From CAWJLE01 sp963843645 (GTDB lineage Bacteria; Chloroflexota; Anaerolineae; DAOTYC01), in assembly GCA_963843645.1 (NCBI GenBank), contig CAWJLE010000003.1:434001-498000 (forward strand): a stretch of DNA of 64,000 nt. Reading direction: 5' to 3'. A program made the translations under genes and the position numbers. Of this stretch, positions 1 through 10,099 are shown piece after piece. The first letter of the stretch is position 1; every line of letters begins with the position of its first letter. Under the pieces are notes generated by a model. The model saw only the letters and a list, made by a program, of their open reading frames with translations. It had not been told where the DNA came from and did not search any database.

Positions 1-87
1 GTCACGCAGCATCGGTCGCAGCCCACTCCGGGGGCGCACGGCAACCGCGTCCATTGGCCGGGCTTCGACGGCTCGCGCACCGGTCAT
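1..87 (-). CDS. Partial CDS, N-terminus of unknown protein
   Basis: An ATG on the minus strand at 87 opens a frame that stays open to the left edge (29 codons). The bases just upstream read TTGAGGAGTGCGAACGC, giving a GAGGAG Shine-Dalgarno with a normal spacer. The visible residues are rich in Ala, Arg and Pro and show no recognisable motif. It lies about 75 bp downstream of the glycosyltransferase operon on the same strand and could be its next gene. No function can be assigned from 29 residues. Confidence 0.4.
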   Translation of the reverse strand, partial: MTGARAVEARPMDAVAVRPRSGLRPMLRD

Positions 88-163
88 GCGTTCGCACTCC
101 TCAAGAGAATCCTCCGCTTCATGTAATGACTTCCCACATTGAAATCGCAGCAGCACATCGGAA

Positions 164-2855
164 TCATTTCAAAACCACGAATTGGTCGAGCAACAGGCGC
201 CCGTCTGGTTGGGGCTGCCCGTCTCGCGTGACGGGCAACCGCTGGCCGGTCTGGGGATCGTATAAGCCAACCTCGATGCGATATTCGCCTGCTGGACTGT
301 CTACCGGAATCGGCAGGTCGTAGAGGTCGGTGAGCACCTCTCCTTTGAGCCAGCTTACGGTGGGCGCGTCGCCGTCCAATGGTGGATGGTCACTGCCCAC
401 GGTCAACTGGCCGGCGGCGTTCAGCAAATGAGCGAATACCGTGTAACTCGTCGTCATGGGCGCCTCGGCCTGCCAGAACAACGTGACTGCCAGCGGCTGA
501 CCGCGAGTCGGTGATGGGCTCAGCTCGTAGCCCAGCAGGCGTACACCGGATCCGAACGTCGCCTGCAATGGCCGGTCGATGTGGCCGGGCGCTTTGTACG
601 TCCGGGCGCGAGATTGAACCTCGAGTTCGGCGATGCCGACCGCGTCGGGCCGAACGAGCTGGCCCGATTTCACATTCAGCAGGTCGACCGCCAGGGTATA
701 TCGACCGCTTTGCAGCGCCGGGTCCAGTTTCAACCGGTAGGGGAAGCGGACGACCTCACCGGCGACCCAGGACGCGGTCGGATAGGCGTCGTGGCTCGCG
801 TGCTGCTCGGACACCATCTTACCGCCGGTGTCTCGCAACTGCAACACTGCGTCGTAGTCGTCGCCGGGCGCCGCAGCAGCGTGCCAGGTCAGGACGACGT
901 CCACCGTGCGGCCTGCCATCGTCGGTGCGGTGGGCACTTGAGCGTCGAGCAATTCGAGGGCCGGCCCGAACGGCGTCGAAGCATGCGAAGCGGGCAAACG
1001 ATCGGCCGGAACCGGAACCTGAGGGCGCACGATCTGGAGCGGAGCCAGGGTCGTTTTCACCGCTTCCGCGCCGCTGGCGGCGTCGTACAGGACCACGTGC
1101 ACCGCATACTGACCCGGCAGCGTGCCGGTGGGTACAGGGATGGCAAGGCTGTCGGTGATGGGTTGGCCCGGCAGCCAGGTCGCGGACGGCACGATGCCTT
1201 CGAGAGGCGTGCGATCACGCGACCAGACCAGCCGTCCCTCAGCGTCGACCAGGCGGACCGAAACCTTATAGCTGACTCCCGGCGCGCGATCACCGAGCCA
1301 TGCCATAGCGAGGTGGGCGACGTCGCCGGATGTGACAGGATTCGGGAAGAGCCGATAGCCCGACAGCCGGACGGGACCGGTGGTTTGCTGCGCAGGGGCG
1401 GGCTGGACTGCCGCCAGCTGTGCGTCCGGCGGGAAATCGTACAGGTAGAGCCTGAGCGTCGAGAATTCGTGGCTCTCGACCTGAAAACCGTGGGACTCCA
1501 GCCAGTATTCGATTCGCCCGGGTTGGTGAAAGTTGAGCACCAGCCAGGCGCGCCGGGAACTGCCCGTCAACTGGCTGAGGAGCCGGGCATCGACGTCGGC
1601 ATCGCCGGTGTCGACGCGAGTCACGGGCAGGGGGCCCGAATAGTATCGCTGAAAGATGATGTCGGGATTGAGTCCATCGGCCAGGATGACGTCGCCGCTG
1701 CGGCCGTGATCGGAGATATACTCGGCCGCCGTGCGATAGTCGGGTTTCCAGTAGCGCTCGTCCGTGTAGTACGCGTGGAGAGACGCGGCGTCCACGCCCA
1801 CGACGAACAGGAGTCCCACCACGACCAACGGCCACGCCAGGCGCCGCAGGCTCAGCAGCCCCACGGCCAGGATCAGCAAGAACGCGGGGAAGGCGACGGT
1901 CAGGTACTTGTTGAGCATACCGCGGCCGGTCCAGGCGAGGAGCATCATCAAGCCTACGGGCACGGCCAGAGATAGCGGCGCATACAGATCGAGTCGCGAC
2001 GGCTTGATTTCGCGCCCGCCGGACGAGCGCCGCGCATCCCACGAGGAACAGGAGCGCGAAGCTGACGACCAAGTAGGGGCCGAGCGGTGACGGGAGGACC
2101 TCACCCAGGCTGAAGCTGGCCAACGCATTCCAGGGAAGCACCAGCGGCGGCACCGGAGCCTGCCAGCTCTCGGCGGACGTCATCTTCAGGGCGTTGGCCA
2201 GCCAGGGCGCGTACAGCACGACCAGCGCGACCTGAGACAGGAGCCACCGCAGGGTCAGCGAGCGGTAACGTCCGTGAAGCCACGACACGACATAAAACGT
2301 AGCAGCGGCCAGAGGGGCGAGGGCGGCGAAGTAATGGGTGTACAACGCTGCGACGCTTACCGCCACGAAACCGGTCCAGGCAAGCGCGGTGTTCCGGCGC
2401 AGTGCGTGAGCGAAAAACAGGAAGACGGCCAGGCTGAGCGCCAGGATCTGGGCGTACATTCGCGCTTCCTGGGCGTAGTAGATCGCGAATGGGTTAACCG
2501 CCAGCAGAAACGCAGCCAACAGGCCCGCCGGTGGGCCGTACAGCAGGCGGCCCAGCCGGTAGAGCAGCGGCACTGCCAACAGAGAAGCGACGAGTGAGAA
2601 GAAGCGGATCGCCCAATCGGTCGTGCCGAGCGCGGCCATCCAAAAGTGGAGTCCGAGGAAATACGACGGGTTGTGGAAGCCCACGCGAATGCGCTCCAGC
2701 AGCTCCCCAGTCCCTGGACTGGCGTAATGCACGGCGAGACCCTCGTCACTCCAGAAGCTCTGCTGATCCAGACCGTACAGGCGCAGAGCCAGGGCGGCCA
2801 GCACGATCAGAAGGATCAGCAGCCATTCAATTGGGGGCAATCGCTTTGGAGTCAT
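164..2855 (-). CDS. GT39/PMT-like membrane glycosyltransferase with three C-terminal beta modules (frameshifted)
   Basis: The N-terminal half is a multi-pass GT-C protein. A first helix (about residues 8-27) is followed by the loop motif FWSDEGLA, whose Asp-Glu pair is typical of ArnT/PMT-like enzymes that use polyprenyl-phosphate sugars. About ten hydrophobic segments follow. The C-terminal half carries three related 120-residue beta modules (patterns like LLGYEL, LFWQA, TVFAHLL, GEY.IEVGLYDP). The reading frame breaks near 2010-2025: the N-terminal frame ends around LVRRA and the C-terminal frame resumes at GREIKPS. Neither half makes sense alone, so one indel (error or mutation) is likely. 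It is the last recognised gene of the four-gene operon and starts 4 bp after the stop of its upstream neighbour. The acceptor and sugar are unknown. Confidence 0.75.
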
Positions 2856-2859
2856 AACC

Positions 2860-5067
2860 CTACTTGATGCCGGAAGGCGTCGGCGCCGGCAGCAGGACGA
2901 AGTCGCCGCTGCTTTGGCCCGACTGATTCACGATTGGCAGGCGCTCTTGAGTGTCGAAATAGTATAACCCAATCCGAAGCTGCGCGCCATTCGCCGTGCT
3001 GAACGTTGTAACAGCGCCTGACGCGGGAACGAGTGTGTGGCGGTCACGGATGATCTCGCCGGGCGCCCACTGGGTGGTCCCGTAGTGGCCGCCCACCGGC
3101 GGGCCATCTCCCTGTGCCGTGATCGACCCGGTCGCATCGAGCAGGTGAACGGCGGACGTCACGTCATGCGCGAGCGGCGCATCGGTGCGCCAGTACAGGT
3201 CGACATAAGGCGAATCGCCGTCGAGGTGCGCTTCGTAGGCCAGCAGGGCGATGCCACCTTGCCACCGAGCATCCGCGAAGTGAATGTCCGCAGGCCGCTC
3301 GGTTGGCGGAATCTCGGCCGGCGACGTAATCAGGCTGTCGCCCCAAGGGCTCAACTCGTAGACGAAGTCGCCGCGGGCCTCGAAAATCGGGCGTGTCGTC
3401 GTGGAGCGGGCCAGCCGCCACCGGTCGATGCCTTCCCACCGGGCGCGGTCCATGCCCTGCTCGCCGGAGTGGACGACCAGGTAGCGGACGCCCTCACGCG
3501 CCAGGTCACGCAGCGTTGCCAGCGCCGAATCGTCCGGGAAGCCCCGCAGAGCAGCGTCGAGCGCGGTCTGGCGGGCGGGTGTCATGCCGCTGTACCCGTT
3601 GACCAGGCGTTTCCAGTGGATCGTGCTGGCGTACAGGCGGCGGGTTTCGGGATACTCCGGCCGCGGGGCCACGTACAACGGCCATTCCAGCACACCAAAA
3701 TCGCCCGGCTGCGTGGACAGCCAGCGATATACGGGAGACAAGTTCTCGGTGGCGCCGACCTGGGCCAGCGGCAGCGGCGCGCCCCAGCCCTCGGCCAGGA
3801 TGGCCACGGCCAGGACACCGGCCACGCCCACAACGAGCGGACGCCGGCTGCGTAGCGCACTCGAGCCCAGAATCGCGGCAGCGCCGAATCCGGCGAGCAC
3901 CGCGATCGGCAGACTTGCGGCAGTCATCCACCGGGGCGGGACCCGGATCAGCGCGAAGATGGGCGAGAGCCGAGCCAGCGTGAGATAGGGCAGGGGCACG
4001 TGGTCAGCGCCGCGCTGAAGGTACGGTCCCCAGGCCAGAACCCAGGCGATCAGCCCGGTGGCTGCGCACGCCAGGCCGATGAAACGTGCTCGATTGCGGC
4101 GCTTCCAGGCCCAGATGAGGCCAACGAGGGCGAGCACCGGTCCAACCAGGCCGGGGAACAGATAGTTCTCCTCGGTGAAACCGGCCCGACCGCCGAGTGG
4201 AGCAGTAAGCGCTCCATAGATTGGATTTGCGGGCGGCGCGGCCAGATAGTCGCCCGGATGGGCGCCAAATTGGGCGGCCAACTCGATCGGGCGCGCGTCT
4301 CGAAGCTGCGATAGGACTGCCACGTAGGGCGGAATCAGGGGCCAGGTCAAAACCGCGACGGCAAGGAGGGTCAACGCGGTTCCTCGGACTGCGAGGAGGC
4401 GTCGGGAAGCCGGCAGCGTGATCCACTCACCGATCCAAAAGACACCGATGGTGCAACCGGCGAAGACTGCCAGGTGCCAGCTTGTGGAGGCCTGCAGCCA
4501 AACGAGCACGCCGAACGCGAGCCAGCGGTGGGCACCGCCGCGTCTCAGCGCTGCATCCAGGCAAATCAGGGTGAAAGGCAGCCACTGCAGCGTGAGCAGC
4601 TGGAGATGGCTGAAGGCGGTAAGCCGGTAGGGCGCGTACGCAAAGGCCAGACCCGCCAGGAACGCGGCCCAGGAGCATCGAGTGTAGCGACGCACCAGCA
4701 GATACGCTCCCCACCCGCCGAGCACGTAGGTCGACATAAATGCGAAATTGTACGCAACCAGCGGCTCGTTGGTCAGCAGCTGGATCGGCAGGCTGGTAAG
4801 GCTCGTTCCGAGCAGGTGCTCGGAGTAGGCCAGTGCGTTGCTCAGCGGGAAGAAGATGTTGGCGTCGAACAAGTGTAGCGGATGGGTGAGAAGCGCGTGA
4901 GCGTCCCAGGCCAGGATCCAGGTGTTCAGCAGGGGGTCGCCAATGTCGCTGGGGACGGCCGAAGAGAGCTGCTGCCACAAGGGATGCGTGGCAAGGCACG
5001 CCAGGATGCCGTATGCCAGAAGCGCCCACAGCGGCTCCGTTCGGGTCTGGCCGCGCGCCTCGCTCAC
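2860..5067 (-). CDS. GT-C-like multi-pass membrane protein with one C-terminal beta module
   Basis: 735 residues. About 11 to 13 hydrophobic segments fill residues 15-420. The first outer loop contains SDIGDPLLNTWILAWD, an acidic loop of the kind found in GT-C fold proteins of the YfhO/DUF-type group. A soluble region follows, and a single beta module occupies about 605-735 (LYWRTDAPLAHDVTSAVHLL, then a GLYYFDT strand). The same module occurs in the other three operon proteins. The ATG overlaps the stop of the upstream gene by 4 bp, which indicates translational coupling. A membrane glycosyltransferase or polymer-related role is inferred from fold and operon; the substrate cannot be told. Confidence 0.7.
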   Translation of the reverse strand: MSEARGQTRTEPLWALLAYGILACLATHPLWQQLSSAVPSDIGDPLLNTWILAWDAHALLTHPLHLFDANIFFPLSNALAYSEHLLGTSLTSLPIQLLTNEPLVAYNFAFMSTYVLGGWGAYLLVRRYTRCSWAAFLAGLAFAYAPYRLTAFSHLQLLTLQWLPFTLICLDAALRRGGAHRWLAFGVLVWLQASTSWHLAVFAGCTIGVFWIGEWITLPASRRLLAVRGTALTLLAVAVLTWPLIPPYVAVLSQLRDARPIELAAQFGAHPGDYLAAPPANPIYGALTAPLGGRAGFTEENYLFPGLVGPVLALVGLIWAWKRRNRARFIGLACAATGLIAWVLAWGPYLQRGADHVPLPYLTLARLSPIFALIRVPPRWMTAASLPIAVLAGFGAAAILGSSALRSRRPLVVGVAGVLAVAILAEGWGAPLPLAQVGATENLSPVYRWLSTQPGDFGVLEWPLYVAPRPEYPETRRLYASTIHWKRLVNGYSGMTPARQTALDAALRGFPDDSALATLRDLAREGVRYLVVHSGEQGMDRARWEGIDRWRLARSTTTRPIFEARGDFVYELSPWGDSLITSPAEIPPTERPADIHFADARWQGGIALLAYEAHLDGDSPYVDLYWRTDAPLAHDVTSAVHLLDATGSITAQGDGPPVGGHYGTTQWAPGEIIRDRHTLVPASGAVTTFSTANGAQLRIGLYYFDTQERLPIVNQSGQSSGDFVLLPAPTPSGIK

Positions 5068-7946
5068 GGCACCACCTGGATTGCTGTATCGAGCAGCACG
5101 CGATCGCCGGCGACCTGCTCGCCGTCCTCGTCGAAGACGGGCAGGCGTTGCCCGGTGGCGGGCGCGTACAGTCCCAGCTCGACCGTGTACCGGCCGGTTT
5201 TCAGGCCGAGGGGCACGGGTAGTTGCACCGTGTCGCTGACAACCTCGCCGGGCAGCCAGCCTGACGTGGGACGCCGGCCCCCGGCAGGCGCGCTGTCGAT
5301 CTGGCTTGCTACCTCATCTTTCGCATCCAGCAAATGAGTGAAGACGGTGTAGTCCGCGGTGACCTGGCCGGCAGCCTGCCAGTAAGTCGTCAAATCAAGC
5401 GCGTTACCGACGTGGACGCGCCGCTGAGCGATGTCGTAACCGAGGAAGTGTACTGTCTCACCCAATCGCGCTTCGACCTCGTACTGAGGATCGGGCAGAA
5501 TGAAGCTGCGAGGTTGCTTGTCCACCCGGATCGAGCCGACTGGAACGACGGTTTCGCTTCCGGATACGTTCAGCGTCACCTCGTAGCTGCCGGAAGGAGT
5601 ATCGGCCGGCACGACCAGGTCGTGGTGTGTGCACACACTGTCGTCCTTGCTCCACCGGGACGTCGGCGTTGGAGCGCCGCCCGTCCACAACTCGCGCACG
5701 GAGCTCCCCGAGTCGAGCGCGCGCAGGCTGAGCCCCCACGTCACGTCGGCAATCGGGTCCGCCTGTGCCTGCCAGAACAGATTGAGCGGGATCACGTCCC
5801 CGGAGGCAACCTGCTGAGGGAGACTGTCCGCCCCCAATAGGCGTAGAACGCCGAAAGACTGGTCGAGGGTGCGTTGCGGCTTGCGGTCGCGCAACGTGAG
5901 CTTCTCGGGCGGCGTAATGTCCAGGTGGCCGAGCGGCACGGTGTCGAGGCCGGACCCAGTGACCGCGAGGCGTTTCTGGGACTGCCACTCGTACAGTCCC
6001 GCGACTAGCTGCACCGTGCCTGCGGGAGCGCACGGGTCCACCGCCGGCCAATACTGGTCGATGACCAGGTCGCCAGGTTCCCAGGTCTGAGTCGGGTAGC
6101 CGCCCTGATTGGGCCGGCGGTCGTCCTGACCCCAGCGACGGCCGCGCGCGTCCAGGACGTGAACGAACACGGTGTAGTCGGCCGGGATCTTGTTTTTCGC
6201 CTGCCAGAATAGAGCCAGCGGTCTGGCTTCTCCGGCGGGGACCGAGTCCGGCAGTGTACAGCCGAGAAGCGAAACGTTGGGGCCGAAGTCGGCGGTCAGC
6301 GGATGAACGGGCAACATGCGGAAGCCCTGTTCGTACAGGCCGTCCAACGTTCGAGTGGATTCCGGCAGCTTCTCAGCGGGAATGCGGAAGACGACCATCA
6401 GCGGTCCGCCGTGGCTGTTCTTGACGTCGGTTCGGCGGACGAGCGGAGCCATGCGTTCGGCGAATGCATCGATGTAGCTCTGCTGCTCCCACGAGAAGAC
6501 GTAGAGCGCGTCTTTGCCCGCATCTTGAGACGGTATGACCAGCGTTTCGCCGGTATCGAAGGAATTGAGGTGTGAATCACGGGTCAAGAAGCTGACGGTG
6601 GCGTGTTCAGCCCACAAGGGTGATAGGAACACTCGGCTGTTGCCGGCCCAGTCGCGCAAATAGCGGGCGGCTTCGATTTTGTCGACGTCGTATACGTCGT
6701 AAGCACCGGGTGCAGCCGGGAAGCGGACGAAGTAATCTGCGTAAGTGCCATACGCAGTCCAGCCCAGGATACCCAGCACGAGGATCACGGCCAGCCCACG
6801 GAAGCGTGCGCCCAGCCACTGCGACAAAGCGACCAGCCCCAATGCCGGCAGGACGACCAGTGCCGGAAGCACGCCGATGGTGCGCGAAAAATCGGGGGCG
6901 CCGCTGCTCAGAAGGGAGGGCGCAAGCATCACCACGATCCAAATGAAGAGCAACACGAAAGGATCGGCTTCGTGGGACAATCGCTTGCGGCGGCCGAGTT
7001 GATCCAGCGCGACAATGCCCCCCAACACCAGGCACACTGCCGCCGCCGGTCCGAACACCGGACGTCCGGAGAAGTTGTGGTTCCAGGCGCCGTCACCCCG
7101 AACGAAAAACATGCCGAGCACGGCGAGTGCGTTCTGACCCAGCGCCACCAGCGGGGTGCTGCTGACCGCGGGGTTGAAGATGGAAACCAGCCTGGCGTGG
7201 CCGGTGAAGGCCTCCGGATTGGCTAGAAAATAGCGGCCCAGGGGAATGAACATAACGGCGGACACCGCCGCCATCGTCAGCCATTGCAGCAGCATCGACG
7301 GACCATTGTGCCCGTCCGTCAGCAGCTTGTAGAAAACGAAAGCTGTGATGATTAAGGGCAAGAAGCGGCCGGCGGGGTGCGTATAAGGCCCGAGACCCAG
7401 AAGGACCCCGGCCAGAACCCACCATATCAGGCCATGCGTGCGGATGCCACGCCAGAAGGCGTAGAAAAGCAAGACCTCGAGCAAGGGCAGCATGATCGCG
7501 CGGATGCCATAGCGGCTGAAGTGCACGTGCCAATAGGTGACTGCCAGGAAAGCTGCCGCAGCAAGGGCCGCCGCAACCGCGTCGGCTCGGCGGCGGTCCA
7601 GCGGATTGGCCGGTTCCAGTAGGGTTTTCACCATGAAGTAGCTGAGGAATACTGTGATCAAGCCGACCAACGCGGACGTGAAGCGCAGGGCGAGGACGCT
7701 CGACCCCAGTGCCCACATCAGTGCTGCCTGCAGGTACGTGTAAAGGACTTCGCGTCCGCCGTTGGCGGGCAGAAAGAGGGGCCGATCCCCGCTCATGACA
7801 AGCGTTGCGTCCTTGGCGTTATAGGCTTCGTCGAATTGGAAGCCGGGCGGGATCAGGTGCAGCTGGTAGAATCGAAAAAAGGCTGCCACCAGCACGATCA
7901 GGAGCAGAAGGAGCCAGGCATTACGGGTCAGGCGGTCACTACTCAT
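5064..7946 (-). CDS. GT39 family membrane glycosyltransferase with three C-terminal beta modules
   Basis: 960 residues. After a first helix the outer loop has PPGFQFDEAYNAKDA, matching the D-E loop of PMT/ArnT-type glycosyltransferases, which move a sugar from a lipid-linked donor on the outer face of the membrane. About 12 membrane segments run to residue 420. A soluble domain of about 130 residues follows, then three beta modules starting near 555, 700 and 827, each with an L(F/Y)WQA strand. It overlaps both neighbours by 4 bp (ATGA junctions), so the operon is tightly coupled. The family is clear; the sugar and the target (protein, lipid or polysaccharide) are not. Confidence 0.8.
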   Translation of the reverse strand: MSSDRLTRNAWLLLLLIVLVAAFFRFYQLHLIPPGFQFDEAYNAKDATLVMSGDRPLFLPANGGREVLYTYLQAALMWALGSSVLALRFTSALVGLITVFLSYFMVKTLLEPANPLDRRRADAVAAALAAAAFLAVTYWHVHFSRYGIRAIMLPLLEVLLFYAFWRGIRTHGLIWWVLAGVLLGLGPYTHPAGRFLPLIITAFVFYKLLTDGHNGPSMLLQWLTMAAVSAVMFIPLGRYFLANPEAFTGHARLVSIFNPAVSSTPLVALGQNALAVLGMFFVRGDGAWNHNFSGRPVFGPAAAVCLVLGGIVALDQLGRRKRLSHEADPFVLLFIWIVVMLAPSLLSSGAPDFSRTIGVLPALVVLPALGLVALSQWLGARFRGLAVILVLGILGWTAYGTYADYFVRFPAAPGAYDVYDVDKIEAARYLRDWAGNSRVFLSPLWAEHATVSFLTRDSHLNSFDTGETLVIPSQDAGKDALYVFSWEQQSYIDAFAERMAPLVRRTDVKNSHGGPLMVVFRIPAEKLPESTRTLDGLYEQGFRMLPVHPLTADFGPNVSLLGCTLPDSVPAGEARPLALFWQAKNKIPADYTVFVHVLDARGRRWGQDDRRPNQGGYPTQTWEPGDLVIDQYWPAVDPCAPAGTVQLVAGLYEWQSQKRLAVTGSGLDTVPLGHLDITPPEKLTLRDRKPQRTLDQSFGVLRLLGADSLPQQVASGDVIPLNLFWQAQADPIADVTWGLSLRALDSGSSVRELWTGGAPTPTSRWSKDDSVCTHHDLVVPADTPSGSYEVTLNVSGSETVVPVGSIRVDKQPRSFILPDPQYEVEARLGETVHFLGYDIAQRRVHVGNALDLTTYWQAAGQVTADYTVFTHLLDAKDEVASQIDSAPAGGRRPTSGWLPGEVVSDTVQLPVPLGLKTGRYTVELGLYAPATGQRLPVFDEDGEQVAGDRVLLDTAIQVVP

Positions 7947-9883
7947 GGCGCACTCACCCGGATGCCAGGTACGACGACCCGTGCGTCCTTCGGGTTGCCG
8001 AGTGCATCGAGCACGTCCAGGCGCCGCCCGTCAGCTCTGTACAAGCCGATCTCCAGCGAGTACTCACCCGGCGCCGCCTTGTCGCTCACAGGCAGGTCGT
8101 AGAACATGTCGACGACCGTCTCGCCGGGCTGCCACTCAGTCGTTGGGTGTTGATTGCTCATCGGCATGCTGTCTTTCTGGCTGACAACACCGCCCTGGCC
8201 ATCCAACAGATGGACGAAGACCGTGTACTGGACGGGTATATTGCGGAGCGCCTGCCAGAAGAGGGTGACTCGCAGCGTTCCACCGGGCGACGCCGGCTCC
8301 GGCTCCATCGTCAGGCCGGTCAGCTTGGCTAGATTGCCGAAGTTGGCGTCGAGCGGACGTGCGGGTGAAGTCGCCACGGCAGCTCTCCTTCGATACAGCA
8401 CGATGTCCGACTTATCGAAAGTTGTCTCGTGATAGGGGCTGGCCTTCAGGTATTCGAGTTGTTGGGTGTATACCGAAGACCACTCGGAAGAACGGTCGAT
8501 AAGCACGAAGTCGGCCTGAGCCCAGCGGTCAGGGAACCAGAAGAGCTGCGGCCGGCGCGTAAACTGAGAACCGAGGTAATAGTCTGCGGACAGGACAGCG
8601 GATTCCGGAATCAGCTTCTGCACCTGGTCTATGGCGGCCACGCGGACCGGGTCGACGGCGTACTGATCGGCGGACACGTCCAGCGAGAACGGAAGCGGGC
8701 CGTACCACACATCTGACACCATTGCGGCAACCAGGACTGCCACCGACAACAGCGCGACCCGGACAGGGCGCCGGCGACTTGGCGCCGCAGCGACGTTGTT
8801 GGGTCGGGGCTCCAGCAAACGGCGCTGTACCCAGGCGAAGCCCCACACGCCGGCCAGGGCGGCTACCGGGATGACCGGATTCGATTGCCAGCCGACGTAA
8901 GACGCCGGGGCGCCGTAACCGATCAGCAGCGCGGAGAAATTCACCGCTACGATGGGCAGCGCGACGGCCAGTATGGCCGGGCCGGCGACGGGCAGGAAGA
9001 GAAACGGTCCCAGGACGCGGGCCAGGTACTCGGCAAATGGAAATGCGACCAACGCAGGCAGGCTGCGTATCTTGTCCAGGATCACCTGGCCGCCCTTCAT
9101 GTCGGTCACGAACCAGGGCGCACCGCCGCCGATTTTGAAGTGAGGTACGATGACTTTGAGCGCCAGGACGAGCCAGGCCAGTGAGACGCCGATCATGGCC
9201 AGTCCGAGCCAGCGGCGTCGCGGCTGCGTGACCAGCGCGTACACCCCGAGGGCAGCGCAGACCAGCGTGTAGCTGTCCACGACGAGAACCGACAGCAAGA
9301 AGAAGAGCCCGAAAGGGAACCACTTTTCCTTGTGCAAGAAGTAGAAGGCGAACAGAAACAGCGGTGGGAAGAGGTTCTCTGGATGAAAGCCGAAAGTAAA
9401 CATGTTGACCGTAATGAACTGGAGCGTTGGGTGCAGCAGGAACGCCAGGCTGAGCGCCACGGCCGGCCACTCGTAACCTGTCAGCTCCCGGGCGAGCAGA
9501 TAGATCGGGAGCGCGCCGATCGCCGCGGCGAACGCTTGAACGAAAAACAGCGTGTAAGTATGCGGTACGAGCGCATAAAGCGGGTAAACCAGCCCCAACA
9601 TTAAAACGAACGGGTGTTGGGCGAAGAGGTGCGGGCTGTTGGAGGATTGGAGCTGCCGAAAAGTCGAGGGAATATCGAAACTGACCTGCAACGTCTGGCC
9701 GTGCAAGGTGTTGTACATGGACTGGTCGAAATAGCCCAGGTCAGTGATCCCCATGTGCAGACCACGGTACAGCCGGATCTGCAGGTACGTGAACGCCAAA
9801 GCATACACGGCGATGCCGACCAGACAGACCGCCTTACCCCAGCTTATTGTCCACCTTGTGGGGTTCTCTTGCGCATTGCTCAT
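7943..9883 (-). CDS. DUF2079-like GT-C membrane protein with one C-terminal beta module
   Basis: 646 residues, first gene of the operon. A helix near residues 12-32 is followed by the motif ITDLGYFDQSMYNTLHG, which is characteristic of DUF2079 proteins (predicted GT-C glycosyltransferases). About ten further hydrophobic segments reach residue 390. A soluble part follows, and one copy of the shared beta module lies at about 525-646 (LFWQALRNIPVQYTVFVHLL). The ATG lies about one base downstream of the start point predicted from a perfect sigma-70 promoter, and no Shine-Dalgarno is present. The mRNA may therefore be leaderless. Function beyond the family is not known. Confidence 0.78.
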   Translation of the reverse strand: MSNAQENPTRWTISWGKAVCLVGIAVYALAFTYLQIRLYRGLHMGITDLGYFDQSMYNTLHGQTLQVSFDIPSTFRQLQSSNSPHLFAQHPFVLMLGLVYPLYALVPHTYTLFFVQAFAAAIGALPIYLLARELTGYEWPAVALSLAFLLHPTLQFITVNMFTFGFHPENLFPPLFLFAFYFLHKEKWFPFGLFFLLSVLVVDSYTLVCAALGVYALVTQPRRRWLGLAMIGVSLAWLVLALKVIVPHFKIGGGAPWFVTDMKGGQVILDKIRSLPALVAFPFAEYLARVLGPFLFLPVAGPAILAVALPIVAVNFSALLIGYGAPASYVGWQSNPVIPVAALAGVWGFAWVQRRLLEPRPNNVAAAPSRRRPVRVALLSVAVLVAAMVSDVWYGPLPFSLDVSADQYAVDPVRVAAIDQVQKLIPESAVLSADYYLGSQFTRRPQLFWFPDRWAQADFVLIDRSSEWSSVYTQQLEYLKASPYHETTFDKSDIVLYRRRAAVATSPARPLDANFGNLAKLTGLTMEPEPASPGGTLRVTLFWQALRNIPVQYTVFVHLLDGQGGVVSQKDSMPMSNQHPTTEWQPGETVVDMFYDLPVSDKAAPGEYSLEIGLYRADGRRLDVLDALGNPKDARVVVPGIRVSAP

Positions 9884-9890
9884 CGACGAT

Positions 9891-9919
9891 ATTATAGTTC
9901 AGACCAGGGGGAGTGTCAA
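9891..9919 (-). promoter_or_regulatory. Consensus sigma-70 promoter of the GT-C operon
   Basis: On the minus strand TTGACA (9919-9914), a 17-nt spacer and TATAAT (9896-9891) match the consensus exactly. The predicted start point is near 9884, directly next to the ATG at 9883, which leaves no room for a ribosome binding site. Confidence 0.8.
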
Positions 9920-10099
9920 TCAATTTCGTATTCAGCCGTTCGAAGACCGGTCGCTGTGCAATTTTGTGTTTTGACATACTCGATGTATATTCGTGTTCAG
10001 TATATCATACGTAAGTCTATATCTCAATTCGTGCACTACATTCGAATAAGCTATCTGTGCGATCGATTTGTCGCATTTGCGCAGAGGGGAGGATAGGTC

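Noticed and set aside
581..1975. Long plus-strand reading frame of 464 codons opposite the glycosyltransferase gene
   Set aside because: It is antisense to clear membrane/beta-module coding sequence, has no ribosome site, and its composition is the shadow of a high-GC gene.
9971..10008. Promoter for the first collar gene (TTGACA at 9971-9976)
   Set aside because: No -10 box lies at 16-18 nt; TATATT and TATCAT are at 9 and 26 nt. The region is AT-rich and may contain a promoter, but I cannot place it.
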